Source: an uncultured Cryomorphaceae bacterium
GTDB lineage: Bacteria > Bacteroidota > Bacteroidia > Flavobacteriales > Schleiferiaceae
DNA length: 64,000 bases
Assembly (NCBI GenBank): GCA_913009655.1
Contig: CAJVWI010000010.1
Location: 1-64,000 of the forward strand
Direction of reading: 5' to 3'
Below, piece after piece: positions 54,870-63,814 of the stretch (positions within the stretch are counted from its first letter, which is position 1; each line of letters opens with the position of its first letter). Position numbers and translations under genes: made by a program. A model generated the notes under the pieces. It saw only the letters and a list, made by a program, of their open reading frames with translations. It was not told the DNA's origin and searched no databases.

Positions 54870-55928
54870 ATGCGAAAAGGCAAACCGAAAGTCAGTGTTA
54901 TTGTACCAAACTATATGCATTCAGCATTTTTAAATAAGCGATTGCAAAGCATTGACCAACAGTCTTTTCAAAATTTTGAAGTTATCCTTTTAGATGATGC
55001 ATCAATTGACAAATCTGAAGAAATATTAATTTCATGGACCAAAAAAAATTCAAAATTTAAATATTTTCCAAATAAAAAAAATAGTGGAAGCACATTCTCT
55101 CAATGGAATAAAGGAGCTGAAATTGCTGAAGGGGAATATCTATGGATCGCTGAGAGCGATGACTGGGCAGATCCATTTTTACTAGAAAAGTTAGTGCTTC
55201 AACTAGATAATAATCCAAATGCTTCGATTGCATTTGGGCAGAGTATGCTCATAAATAAAGTAGGTGATGAGTTGCACAATTTTAATATTCATTATAATTA
55301 TATTTTTAAAAATGATCGTTGGCAAAGGGCCTATATAAATAACGGAATCCATGAAATTGAAAATTATATGATTCTTCATAATGTCATTCCCAACGCGTCA
55401 GCAGCTTTGTTTCGGAAAAGTACTTATGAGAAAGTTGGAGGTGCATCAAAAAAATGGAAATTAAATGGTGACTGGATGTTTTACATTAAAATGCTCGAGC
55501 ATGGAGAAATATGTTATATCCCTGATACCATTAATTATTTTAGAGTACATAACGATACTCAAAGAGTCTTAGCAAATAAAAATGGTTATGTATATTATGA
55601 ACTATTAACTATAATTGATTACATCGGATCGCGGCATAATCCAAGTAATAGATTAAAAAAAAGAGCCTATTCAAATATTGCTTCGTGGTGGGTGCACTCT
55701 ATTTACAGACAATCCTGGGCTAAAGAAAAAAGAAATGAGAACATCAAGGTGAATTTCAAGTTATTTAAAAGATTTATTTTTATCAGACCAATAACTTTAG
55801 TTCATATTCCATACGAGGGTGCCGTTCGTCTGGCTGTGTTAATTCTGACTTTTTTTAAATTAAAAGAACCCATTCGTAGAATCTTACATAAGATATTTCC
55901 AAATCATTTTATTCCTCACTCAACATGA
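54870..55928 (+). CDS. Family 2 glycosyltransferase
   Basis: 352 aa GT-A fold enzyme. It begins KVSVIVPNYMHSAFLNKRLQSI and has the nucleotide-binding EVILLDDASIDKSEEIL, then WIAESDDWADPFLL with the DxD-like metal motif, then NASAALFRKSTYEKVGG and the catalytic base region KLNGDWMFYIKML. The donor and acceptor are unknown; a surface polysaccharide is implied by context. It overlaps the next GT by 4 bp. Confidence 0.88.
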   Translation: MRKGKPKVSVIVPNYMHSAFLNKRLQSIDQQSFQNFEVILLDDASIDKSEEILISWTKKNSKFKYFPNKKNSGSTFSQWNKGAEIAEGEYLWIAESDDWADPFLLEKLVLQLDNNPNASIAFGQSMLINKVGDELHNFNIHYNYIFKNDRWQRAYINNGIHEIENYMILHNVIPNASAALFRKSTYEKVGGASKKWKLNGDWMFYIKMLEHGEICYIPDTINYFRVHNDTQRVLANKNGYVYYELLTIIDYIGSRHNPSNRLKKRAYSNIASWWVHSIYRQSWAKEKRNENIKVNFKLFKRFIFIRPITLVHIPYEGAVRLAVLILTFFKLKEPIRRILHKIFPNHFIPHST

Positions 55929-56800
55929 ATGGTTTAAAAAATTTAACCGTTATCATACCCTGCTATCAATGCAAAGAAACTATTCTGGAGACTCTGAATT
56001 GCCTTGAGGATAAAATCAATATAATTTGCATTGATGACTGCTCTAATGACGGAACCTTGGAAGTTTTAACAAATTGGGAAAATAAAATTCCAGATCGAAG
56101 AAAAGTTATAAGGCATAATCAAAATAGAGGATTGGGGGCATCAAGAAATACAGGTGTTTCAGAGTCTAAAACAGAATGGGTTATGTTTCTTGACTCTGAT
56201 GACATAATATCTTCCGATTGCTTTAATGATATTAACAAAAAATGGATGTCAATAAAAACTAGTTATGGATGGTGTTATCATCCATATCTAGAATGGAATG
56301 ATTTCGACAGAAAGGAAAGGTTGAGAAAAACTGACACTATAAAAGAGAATCATCATTTAGTTACGAAACGCATGCCTTTTTCAGCTTCAGGTGCAATATT
56401 CCGTAAAGATCTACTTGAAACCATAGGAGGATTTGATACCGATAGAAACCTTGAGGGGACAGAAGATTTAGACCTTTACATGAGACTACTTAACTCTGGA
56501 ATCAAACCTTTTCAATGGTCAAAAACCCCTCATACTAAATACCGCATCAATAAGGGAATGACAAAAGATGTTAGGCAACATGGAAGCAAGGTGTTACTTC
56601 GAACAAAAAAATTTCAAGAATCTGGCTGGATATCAAGCGATGAGTTTGATTTAGCTAAAAAAGAAATTTGGCGACAAATAGCAAGAACCGAACACAAAAG
56701 AGGAGACTTCAAAGAGGCAAGGGAGTCTTACAAAAAATCAGGAAATCGATTTAACTCTAGAATACTAAACCTAATTGCCTTTTTTCAAGTAAAACTCTAA
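55925..56800 (+). CDS. Family 2 glycosyltransferase
   Basis: 291 aa GT2 enzyme: NLTVIIPCYQCKETILETL, IICIDDCSNDGTLEVL, RGLGASRNTGVSESKTEWVMFLDSDDII with DxD, and ASGAIFRKDLLETIGGFD followed by LEGTEDLDLYMRLL with the ED base. It is translationally coupled to the upstream GT2, so the two likely build consecutive linkages of one glycan. Convergent with icd (8 bp between stops). Confidence 0.88.
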   Translation: MNGLKNLTVIIPCYQCKETILETLNCLEDKINIICIDDCSNDGTLEVLTNWENKIPDRRKVIRHNQNRGLGASRNTGVSESKTEWVMFLDSDDIISSDCFNDINKKWMSIKTSYGWCYHPYLEWNDFDRKERLRKTDTIKENHHLVTKRMPFSASGAIFRKDLLETIGGFDTDRNLEGTEDLDLYMRLLNSGIKPFQWSKTPHTKYRINKGMTKDVRQHGSKVLLRTKKFQESGWISSDEFDLAKKEIWRQIARTEHKRGDFKEARESYKKSGNRFNSRILNLIAFFQVKL

Positions 56801-56808
56801 GAATTTTA

Positions 56809-58041
56809 TTAGATTGATTCTAATCTATTCTTTAGTTCTGCATCAATAGATTCCAAAAACTCTTCGGTATTCAGGTAATGGTCACCATGGCGAACATCAT
56901 TACCATGAATGCAAATTGCCAAGTCTTTAGTCATTTTTCCACTCTCAACAACATCAACACATACAGTTTCCAAAGTTTTTGAAAAATTAATGAGAGAATC
57001 ATTTTTATCTAATTTACCACGATGAGCCAAACCTCTGGTCCATGCAAAAATTGATGCGATTGGGTTAGTGCTTGTAGCTTTTCCATCCTTGTGCTGACGA
57101 TAATGTCTGGTAACTGTACCATGAGCTGCTTCAGCTTCAAGAGTCTTTCCATCTGGTGTAACCAATACCGAAGTCATTAAACCAAGAGAACCAAAACCTT
57201 GAGCAACAGTGTCAGACTGAACATCACCATCATAATTCTTACATGCCCAAACAAACCCACCTTCCCATTTGAGCGCTGATGCAACCATATCATCGATTAA
57301 ACGATGCTCATAAGAGATTCCTGCTTCATTATATTTCAATTTAAACTCCGAATCGAAAACCTCTTGGAATATATCTTTAAATCGGCCATCATATTTTTTT
57401 AAGATGGTATTCTTTGTACTCAAATATAAAGGCCAACCTTTTTCTAGGGCTAAGTTCATGCATGACCTAGCGAATCCATAAATAGATTCATCTGTGTTAT
57501 ACATGCTCATTGCTACGCCACCTCCCTGAAAGCTAAAAATATCAAAGTTTTGCGGTTCACCATTCTCAGGTGTGAAAGTCATAGTCAACTTACCAGGTCC
57601 CTCAATGACGGTATCAGTAGCTCTGTATTGATCGCCAAATGCGTGACGACCGATAACTATTGGCTTGTTCCACGTGCTAACCAACCTTGGGACGTTTGAG
57701 CATATAATAGGCTCCCGAAAAACAGTGCCACCGAGGATATTTCTGATCGTTCCATTTGGTGATCTCCACATATTTTTTAGATCAAATTCAATTACTCTAT
57801 CCTCATCAGGAGTTATGGTAGCGCATTTTATACCAACATTATATTCTTTAATAGCATTCGCTGCATCAACTGTTACTTGATCGTTAGACTTATCTCGACT
57901 CTCCATACCCAAGTCAAAATATTTAATGTCTAAGTCAACATATGGAAGAATAAGTTTGTTCTTAATAAAAGACCAAATAATTCGTGTCATTTCATCGCCA
58001 TCTAATTCAACAACAGGGTTATTTACTTTTATTTTTTTCAT
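56809..58041 (-). CDS. icd: NADP-dependent isocitrate dehydrogenase, eukaryotic-like dimeric type
   Basis: 410 aa. [12 protein letters not shown] (about 12-23), [16 protein letters not shown], the substrate site [21 protein letters not shown], and [41 protein letters not shown] place it in the NADP-dependent dimeric (IDH type II) group rather than the E. coli enzyme. It makes 2-oxoglutarate and NADPH. It lies 41 bp downstream of dnaX on the same strand. Confidence 0.95.
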   Translation of the reverse strand: MKKIKVNNPVVELDGDEMTRIIWSFIKNKLILPYVDLDIKYFDLGMESRDKSNDQVTVDAANAIKEYNVGIKCATITPDEDRVIEFDLKNMWRSPNGTIRNILGGTVFREPIICSNVPRLVSTWNKPIVIGRHAFGDQYRATDTVIEGPGKLTMTFTPENGEPQNFDIFSFQGGGVAMSMYNTDESIYGFARSCMNLALEKGWPLYLSTKNTILKKYDGRFKDIFQEVFDSEFKLKYNEAGISYEHRLIDDMVASALKWEGGFVWACKNYDGDVQSDTVAQGFGSLGLMTSVLVTPDGKTLEAEAAHGTVTRHYRQHKDGKATSTNPIASIFAWTRGLAHRGKLDKNDSLINFSKTLETVCVDVVESGKMTKDLAICIHGNDVRHGDHYLNTEEFLESIDAELKNRLESI

Positions 58042-58081
58042 ATTTTTTATACTTTATTGTGTGTGTTTTTGGAATACAAAC

Positions 58082-59839
58082 TTAATCTATATCAAGCTGA
58101 AATTCCTTTCTAAATTCATCCAATTGCGGATTCTTCTCGAGCAAAAACTGATAACGCTCTTCTGCTGTGTATACAACCTTAGCATTGCTTGCAGAATCTT
58201 CAACGTGAATATTAATACCCAATGAGTCGTTTTTCAATTCTTTCCGCAAAGAGCTGACAAGTTCATCTCGGACTTCCTCCAAATATCTCGATTGTACTCT
58301 AGTTCCCACCGAGATGCGAATATTGAAATCTTCTTCTAGTATTGGATTAATCTGGTTTAATAAAGCATAAACGACATTGCTATTAACCATAGATTCTGCA
58401 ACTCTATCCCAGCACACCAATAAACTTTTCTGATCAAAGGGACTCAAGTTTTTTACATCTTGATCTAATTGTGAAATATTTTTTTCCATTTCAGTAGGAC
58501 TTTTAATTCCTCCCGACCTCAGTGAAAAAGCAGATTTCTTTTTAAAAGGAACCTGTTCTTCAATAACTCTAGTTTTATCTATATCTCGATCCACCTCAAT
58601 CAGAGAAATATTCTCATTGACCAACTTGATTTCAGCTTTCTGAGATTTAATTGGGACTTCTTTTATTTCTAAATCACTTTTTTCGTCCTCCTTATTTTTA
58701 GTAGGTGACTCAGTTATTTCTTCATTTTCAATCTTGTCTTGTTTGGAAACTTCATTTTTTTTTTTTTCTCCCACAGCCTCTGAATCTGTTAAACCTGCAA
58801 TTTCCAGCAAAGTGACTTCAACTAATAATCTGGGGCTCGAACTATCACGGTATTGAATATCACATTTTGAAAGTAATCTTAGAGCTCGACCCAAGAATTT
58901 CAAATCCATTGCACCAGATTCATGACGATATCTATCCTTAATTGAATCTGGAAGTTCCATAATATTTATAGTTTCCGAATGTTTTGCCATCAAAACATCG
59001 CGAACATGAGAAGCTAAGCCACTTACGAACAAGTTTAGGTCAAAACCAAGCTCTAAAACTGAGTTAACTTGGAGAAATATCGCTGATGCATCTGCATTCT
59101 TGAGATCATTTAAGGTCTGAAAGAAAATATCTCTATCGAGGATCTGTAAATTCTCTCTAACTAACTGATAAGTAATTTCTTCACCTTGAGAAAAAGCATT
59201 GATTCTGTCGAAGATAGAGAGTGAATCTCTTAAGGCTCCGTCTGCCTTTTCAGCAATTAAATGTAAGGCCTCTGATTCTGCCACTACTCCTTCTCTTAAA
59301 GCCACAAATTCAAGATGACTCACGATATCTTGGATGCCAATTCTTTTAAAATCAAATACTTGACACCGTGATAAGATCGTAGGCAATACTTTATGTTTTT
59401 CAGTAGTAGCTAAAATAAATATAGCATGAGCAGGAGGCTCTTCTAATGTTTTCAAAAAAGCGTTAAACGCTGCCGTCGATAACATATGAACTTCATCGAT
59501 TATGTATACCTTAAACCGTCCAATTTGGGGAGCAAATCTTACTTGATCAATAAGCTGACGGATATCATCAACTTTATTATTCGAGGCAGCATCTAGTTCA
59601 AAAATATTTAATTCGTAATTCTCTTCAGCAGCAGAATGAAGCTCATTTATCCTTTTTGCCAAAATTCTAGCACAAGAGGTTTTACCAACACCCTTAGGGC
59701 CACAAAAAAGCAGAGCCTGAGCTAAATTACCAGAAGTGACCTCATGCTCAAGAGTATCTGTCACATGAGATTGACCCACAACTGTATCAAAAGAAGATGG
59801 TCGATATTTTCGAGCAGATACTATGTAAGGTTTATCCAT
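58082..59839 (-). CDS. dnaX: DNA polymerase III subunits gamma/tau with candidate slippage site
   Basis: 585 aa clamp loader. Walker A LFCGPKGVGKTSCARIL is at 44-60, ELDAASNNKVDDIRQL at 81-96, Walker B VYIIDEVHML at 111-120, and domain III ends near LLVEVTLLEIAGL (338-350). Between residues 60 and 80 the usual four-cysteine zinc module is absent. The stretch 358-361 (EKKK) is encoded by 13 consecutive A; one extra A gives an immediate TGA and a 362-aa product. The tau-specific part (about 365-585) would bind polymerase and helicase. It starts 23 bp after the carotenoid-pathway gene on the same strand. Confidence 0.95.
   Translation of the reverse strand: MDKPYIVSARKYRPSSFDTVVGQSHVTDTLEHEVTSGNLAQALLFCGPKGVGKTSCARILAKRINELHSAAEENYELNIFELDAASNNKVDDIRQLIDQVRFAPQIGRFKVYIIDEVHMLSTAAFNAFLKTLEEPPAHAIFILATTEKHKVLPTILSRCQVFDFKRIGIQDIVSHLEFVALREGVVAESEALHLIAEKADGALRDSLSIFDRINAFSQGEEITYQLVRENLQILDRDIFFQTLNDLKNADASAIFLQVNSVLELGFDLNLFVSGLASHVRDVLMAKHSETINIMELPDSIKDRYRHESGAMDLKFLGRALRLLSKCDIQYRDSSSPRLLVEVTLLEIAGLTDSEAVGEKKKNEVSKQDKIENEEITESPTKNKEDEKSDLEIKEVPIKSQKAEIKLVNENISLIEVDRDIDKTRVIEEQVPFKKKSAFSLRSGGIKSPTEMEKNISQLDQDVKNLSPFDQKSLLVCWDRVAESMVNSNVVYALLNQINPILEEDFNIRISVGTRVQSRYLEEVRDELVSSLRKELKNDSLGINIHVEDSASNAKVVYTAEERYQFLLEKNPQLDEFRKEFQLDID
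58755..58767 (-). promoter_or_regulatory. A13 homopolymer run, candidate transcriptional slippage site in dnaX
   Basis: Thirteen T on the given strand (58755-58767) are 13 A on the dnaX coding strand, second base of codon 358 to second base of codon 362. Inserting one A turns the next codon into TGA. Deleting one A opens a 13-residue tail ending in TAA. Both give gamma-length proteins ending at the domain III boundary. Confidence 0.6.
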
Positions 59840-59862
59840 GAATCAAATCTAAGGCAGAGAGA

Positions 59863-60489
59863 TCAGTTAAGAGGCCAAACTTGAAAACTAGAAAAGAAAA
59901 TTATTTGTAACAAAATAATTGCCAACGCGGTATGATTTTTATGATTATCAACTTCTCTAACCAACAATATCTGAATGACAGCAGAGGTTAGAGCCCAGCC
60001 CAAATAATTCATTAATCCTGGGCCAGAACCAGCAAAAATCCACATTCTAAGATCTGGAGCTACTGGTTCCATAACCAAGTCAATGATTAACATGATGACT
60101 ATGGATATAGCCCATTTATATAATTTACTTTGAGTTGAAAAGTAAGATGCGCTTTGAACTGCTGCCCATGATACAACTACCCAATTTAGGCCCATAACCC
60201 ATGGTGTATCCATGATTTTAGGGCCTAAGCCCTCTAAATAAACATAAGTCCCAAATGGAATCCCAGTATTGATACCTATTACTTCTACAGCAAGACCTAT
60301 AAAATAGGTCAACAACAAAATAGCTTTTAGCTTCTCAGATTTCTTGGACGTCACATACAATACCCAGAAAGAAAGCATCATGTTTAATGGCGTCAGAATT
60401 GAAAACAGATAAAAAAAATCAGAATGAAACCCAATGATCCCGACTAAATGCCATATTGCGAGGACTGCAATAATTATTTTCTCTTTCAT
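59863..60489 (-). CDS. Carotenoid biosynthesis protein (CruF-like, DUF422)
   Basis: 208 aa with six or seven transmembrane helices (for example IIIAVLAIWHLVGIIGF and AISIVIMLIIDLVMEPVAPDL). The motif VEVIGINTGIPFGTYVYLEGLGP and the DLVMEPVAPDLRMW segment are characteristic of the CruF 1,2-hydratase family. No other carotenoid genes lie nearby, so the reaction is inferred from the family alone. Its promoter box TACATTTG is at 60530-60523. Confidence 0.78.
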   Translation of the reverse strand: MKEKIIIAVLAIWHLVGIIGFHSDFFYLFSILTPLNMMLSFWVLYVTSKKSEKLKAILLLTYFIGLAVEVIGINTGIPFGTYVYLEGLGPKIMDTPWVMGLNWVVVSWAAVQSASYFSTQSKLYKWAISIVIMLIIDLVMEPVAPDLRMWIFAGSGPGLMNYLGWALTSAVIQILLVREVDNHKNHTALAIILLQIIFFSSFQVWPLN

Positions 60490-60517
60490 CGTAGTTTATT
60501 TAACCCAGTTTTAAGAC

Positions 60518-60583
60518 AATTGCAAATGTAATTATTCCCATTCTGTTAAATACATAATTACTCGGAAAATGACATTTGCAATT
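60518..60583. repeat. Inverted repeat around divergent promoters (carotenoid gene / rpsF)
   Basis: AATTGCAAATGT (60518-60529) recurs as its reverse complement ACATTTGCAATT at 60572-60583, 42 bp apart. The left arm carries the perfect minus-strand -7 box TACATTTG (60530-60523) of the carotenoid gene. The right arm carries GACATTTG on the plus strand, one mismatch from a -7 box. The rest of the 237-bp intergenic region is AT-rich, with the rpsF promoter at 60699. Confidence 0.5.
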
Positions 60584-60698
60584 ATTTCAAAACAGGTAAA
60601 AGCCGATAAACATCAGTTATTTTTTAAACAAATTCACACATTGTAAGTATTTCACAGTAAAATTCAATCCATGATAGTAAATAGCAATAAACTTTTCC

Positions 60699-60706
60699 TA
60701 CCTTTG
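60699..60706 (+). promoter_or_regulatory. -7 element of the rpsF-rpsR-rplI operon
   Basis: TACCTTTG (60699-60706) matches the consensus exactly, predicting a start near 60712 and a leader of about 15 bases before ATG 60727. A leader that short leaves no room for the S6:S18-binding leader motif known from other phyla. Confidence 0.65.
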
Positions 60707-60726
60707 CGGCCCTAATTTCATTACCA

Positions 60727-61062
60727 ATGAACCAGTACGAAACCGTTTTCATTTTAAATCCCGTCTTGTCTGAAGATCAGATAAGGGAAGCGGTTGATAA
60801 GTTTACAGGCTTCTTGAAATCCAACGGAGCAGAAATTATCAACGTTGAAAAATGGGGGTTGCGAAAGCTTGCATACCTCATTGACAAGAAAAAGAGTGGG
60901 TTTTACAACCTCCTTGAATTCAAAGCACCTACCAGTATCATTTCAAATTTAGAAATTGAAATGAAACGCGATGAGAAAGTCTTAAGATTCCTCACCGTGG
61001 TTATGGATAAAAATGGAGCTGAATACGCTGCCAAAAGAAGGGACAAAGTTAAAAACTCTTAA
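60727..61062 (+). CDS. rpsF: Ribosomal protein S6
   Basis: 111 aa. [49 protein letters not shown] and [27 protein letters not shown] are the S6 blocks. S6 pairs with S18 on the 30S platform. The 335-base gene lies 14 bp before rpsR in the usual rpsF-rpsR-rplI order. Confidence 0.97.
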   Translation: MNQYETVFILNPVLSEDQIREAVDKFTGFLKSNGAEIINVEKWGLRKLAYLIDKKKSGFYNLLEFKAPTSIISNLEIEMKRDEKVLRFLTVVMDKNGAEYAAKRRDKVKNS

Positions 61063-61076
61063 TTCCTATAAATTTT

Positions 61077-61367
61077 ATGAGCACTTTGGAATCAACAGCA
61101 GGAAATCAATCAGAGATTCGCTATTTACAGCCAATCGCTATTGATGCAACAAATAACAAAAAATACTGCCGTTTCAAAAAATATGGCATTAAACATATTG
61201 ATCACAAGGACCCAACATATTTAATGCGCTTTGTGAATGAGCAGGGTAAAATATTACCCCGCAGATTGACTGGGACTTCGTTAAAATATCAACGAAAACT
61301 TGCTGTAGCAATCAAGCGAGCACGTCACCTAGGTCTCATGCCTTACGTAGCAGATAACCTTAAATAA
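61077..61367 (+). CDS. rpsR: Ribosomal protein S18
   Basis: 96 aa, with an N-terminal extension of about 17 residues before the conserved part, as in many Bacteroidota. [64 protein letters not shown] spans the S18 core. The start at 61077 places the first codon 14 bp after rpsF. It is 12 bp before rplI. Confidence 0.96.
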   Translation: MSTLESTAGNQSEIRYLQPIAIDATNNKKYCRFKKYGIKHIDHKDPTYLMRFVNEQGKILPRRLTGTSLKYQRKLAVAIKRARHLGLMPYVADNLK

Positions 61368-61379
61368 AATTTCTTCGAT

Positions 61380-61832
61380 ATGGATGTAATTCTTAAAGCA
61401 GACGTTGATAACTTAGGTTATAAAGACGATTTGGTTACCGTAAAAAATGGATATGGTCGAAATTTCCTAATTCCGCAAGGGAAGGCTGTTTTTGCTACTC
61501 CTTCAGCAAAAAAAATGCTAGCTGAGGACCTAAGGCAAAAGGCCCACAAGGAAGAAAAAATCATAAAAAGCGCAACCTCCACAGCCGAAGGTCTATCTCG
61601 AATTGAACTTAAAATTTCTGCGAAATCTGGCAAAACCGGAAAATTATTTGGTGCAGTCACCAATGCTGACATTTCAGAGAAGCTAGGGGAAATGGGGCAC
61701 TCTATAGAGAAGAAATATATTCAAATTTTGGGAGGAACCATCAAAACCGCAGGTAAATATTCTGCAAAAATTCGCTTGCATCGCGAAGTCATTACAGAAT
61801 TTAATTTCGAAGTGATTGGTAAAATAAAGTAA
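61380..61832 (+). CDS. rplI: Ribosomal protein L9
   Basis: 150 aa. MDVILKADVDNLGYKDDLVTVKNGYGRNFLIPQGKAVFAT is the L9 N-terminal domain, followed by a long connecting helix and the C-terminal domain with GKLFGAVTNADISEKL. It bridges to neighbouring ribosomes and limits frameshifting. It is followed by an intrinsic terminator. Confidence 0.97.
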   Translation: MDVILKADVDNLGYKDDLVTVKNGYGRNFLIPQGKAVFATPSAKKMLAEDLRQKAHKEEKIIKSATSTAEGLSRIELKISAKSGKTGKLFGAVTNADISEKLGEMGHSIEKKYIQILGGTIKTAGKYSAKIRLHREVITEFNFEVIGKIK

Positions 61833-61854
61833 ATCTATCTCATTTAAACGATAA

Positions 61855-61883
61855 AAAACCCTGCTAACGAAGCGGGGTTTTTT
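61855..61883 (+). terminator. Intrinsic terminator after rplI
   Basis: AAAACCCTGCT (61855-61865), a five-base loop, AGCGGGGTTTT (61871-61881) with one G-U pair, and a following T-run form an 11-bp hairpin with U-tail. It separates the ribosomal operon from the O-antigen-ligase-like gene. Confidence 0.9.
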
Positions 61884-61894
61884 AATTTAGAGAC

Positions 61895-63814
61895 ATGAAT
61901 GAACTCACCGCAAAAGAACAGCACTGGCCTGGCTTAATCGTTGGGGGTGTTATGGCGCTTATACCAAGCTTTGACAGATTCTCAGAACTGGGAGATCCCA
62001 GTCATTGGCCTCTTCAACTTGGATGGAGCTTATTTGCTTTAACCTTAATTGTTTATTCATTTGTCAAGTTCAAGCAAAAAATAGTCATACCAAATCTTTT
62101 ACTAGTTTGGATCGCTCTTGCTTTGTGGTCTTTTTTTGGATATTTCTTAACTGATATTCATGCCATTTCAGAGTGGAAACTAGCATCTTTTAGATATTTA
62201 GGATATGCTGCATTTCTTTTTTTAGGATCCAATTTTAAAGAACAAAAGGGAATTGTTCATCCTTTTATTGCTAATACTATTGTTGGATTCGGTGCGATAA
62301 TTTCCATCTATTACCTAATAGACTTCTCAACTACAAATAATGCTCTTACTGAACCTTATGGAGTTACCGGACTCATGGGGCACAAAAATTTCAATGCATC
62401 TGCAATTGCTATTACCATACCAATTACGGTGTTAATGGTTTATAAAAGTCAAAAAAATAAAAGTTTATACTTATTCATATTGTTTCTCGGGGTAATTTCA
62501 ATAATACTAACTCAAACAAGAAGCATTGTCCTAGCAGGCTTGATTTCTGTAATAATCACAACCTTCTCTGGCTGGAGACCTAGTAAAAAAGTATGGATAG
62601 CATTTGCTAGTATTGTATTTATAGCTACAGCCATTTTGAGCCAACCCAAGATTCAAGAACGTTTATTGGATCCCACAAATTTGAAAATACGCGGTATTTT
62701 CTGGGGCCATTCTTTGGATATGCTGGAGTCATCTCCGGTTCATGGAATTGGTTCTGGACAATGGCGGATAGTTTTTCCAAAATACGGGTTAGAAGGAACC
62801 AATCCTAGTGTTGCGGAAGGAATAACTTCAGAAGTTCGACCACACAATGATTTTTTATGGATTCTATCTGAAAACGGAATAATTGGATTTGGTCTTTTTA
62901 CCTTTTTCTTTATTTTTCTCTGGATTTCTTGGCTTAAAAAAATTAGAGAAAATAAATCAATTGATCAATATGCCTCAGGAGCTGTTCTGGTGATTGTCAC
63001 AACATATTCTTTTTTTGAGTTTCCCATTGAGCGAATGGCCATATATGGGCCATTTATGCTTATTGCTGGCTCTATAATAAATAAAGAGATCAAGTCAATA
63101 AATTTTGTGACAAAAAAATTTATTTATCCTGTCATTATAATGTTCCTTTTATCTCTTTCTTATGCTAGTTTCAAAGCCATTGAAGCAGATAGACAAAATC
63201 AAATTGTCTTAGAAAAAAACTCGAATCGTGACGCCAAAAATATTGGAAAAAGTGTAGATAATGCAATCAATTCGTGGAACGAACTTGATAGATATGGAAA
63301 CCCATTAATCTATTTTTCTGGTATGGGAAGCATGTTTGGCGAAGCCCAAAAATCAAATACGGGTAAGTTTGGACCTAGAAACTTCATAAAAGCTGAAAAG
63401 TTTTTCATGGAGGCTTTAAAAATTCACCCAAATCATGTTGTTACCCTTTTCCAATTGGGTAGCCTTTACAGCTATAGAGGTGAATTCAATAAAGCTGAAA
63501 AGACATATCAGACATTGCTAAAAATATCCCCAAGACACCCAGGTGGGCAAATAGCTTATGCGAAAAACCTTCTTGAATTAGATAAGCCAGAAGAATCTGC
63601 GCGGGTACTTATATCCGCATTCTTGAATCCCGCTCAATATAAAACTGAAAATTATGTAAAAACTGTTATCAGAGCATTAAGGAGATGTCCAAAAAATACC
63701 TCACATAACGGATTAAAAAAGATAATTAAAAATCGCGATAACCTAAACGACCAAGATCTCTTTAACCAATTTCAAGCGTTTAAAGCTAATAAGAAAAAAG
63801 AGAGAAACAGCTAA
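61895..63814 (+). CDS. O-antigen ligase-like (Wzy/WaaL) membrane protein with C-terminal TPRs
   Basis: 639 aa. About 11-12 transmembrane helices lie in the first 420 residues (for example GLIVGGVMALIPSF and LSVIITTFSG-type segments). The Wzy_C signature HNDFLWILSENGIIGFGLFTFFF is at about 307-330, preceded by SPVHGIGSGQWRIVFPKYG. Residues about 480-580 form TPR repeats (FQLGSLYSYRGEFNKAEKTYQTLLKISPRHPGGQIAYAKNLLELDKPEES). It may ligate glycan to lipid A or to proteins. Starts 63 bp after rplI and overlaps the xth gene by 4 bp. Confidence 0.84.
   Translation: MNELTAKEQHWPGLIVGGVMALIPSFDRFSELGDPSHWPLQLGWSLFALTLIVYSFVKFKQKIVIPNLLLVWIALALWSFFGYFLTDIHAISEWKLASFRYLGYAAFLFLGSNFKEQKGIVHPFIANTIVGFGAIISIYYLIDFSTTNNALTEPYGVTGLMGHKNFNASAIAITIPITVLMVYKSQKNKSLYLFILFLGVISIILTQTRSIVLAGLISVIITTFSGWRPSKKVWIAFASIVFIATAILSQPKIQERLLDPTNLKIRGIFWGHSLDMLESSPVHGIGSGQWRIVFPKYGLEGTNPSVAEGITSEVRPHNDFLWILSENGIIGFGLFTFFFIFLWISWLKKIRENKSIDQYASGAVLVIVTTYSFFEFPIERMAIYGPFMLIAGSIINKEIKSINFVTKKFIYPVIIMFLLSLSYASFKAIEADRQNQIVLEKNSNRDAKNIGKSVDNAINSWNELDRYGNPLIYFSGMGSMFGEAQKSNTGKFGPRNFIKAEKFFMEALKIHPNHVVTLFQLGSLYSYRGEFNKAEKTYQTLLKISPRHPGGQIAYAKNLLELDKPEESARVLISAFLNPAQYKTENYVKTVIRALRRCPKNTSHNGLKKIIKNRDNLNDQDLFNQFQAFKANKKKERNS

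Noticed and set aside
60584-60726. S6:S18-binding leader motif upstream of rpsF
   Set aside because: The predicted transcript start at about 60712 leaves a leader of about 15 bases, and no CCG-loop hairpin is visible.
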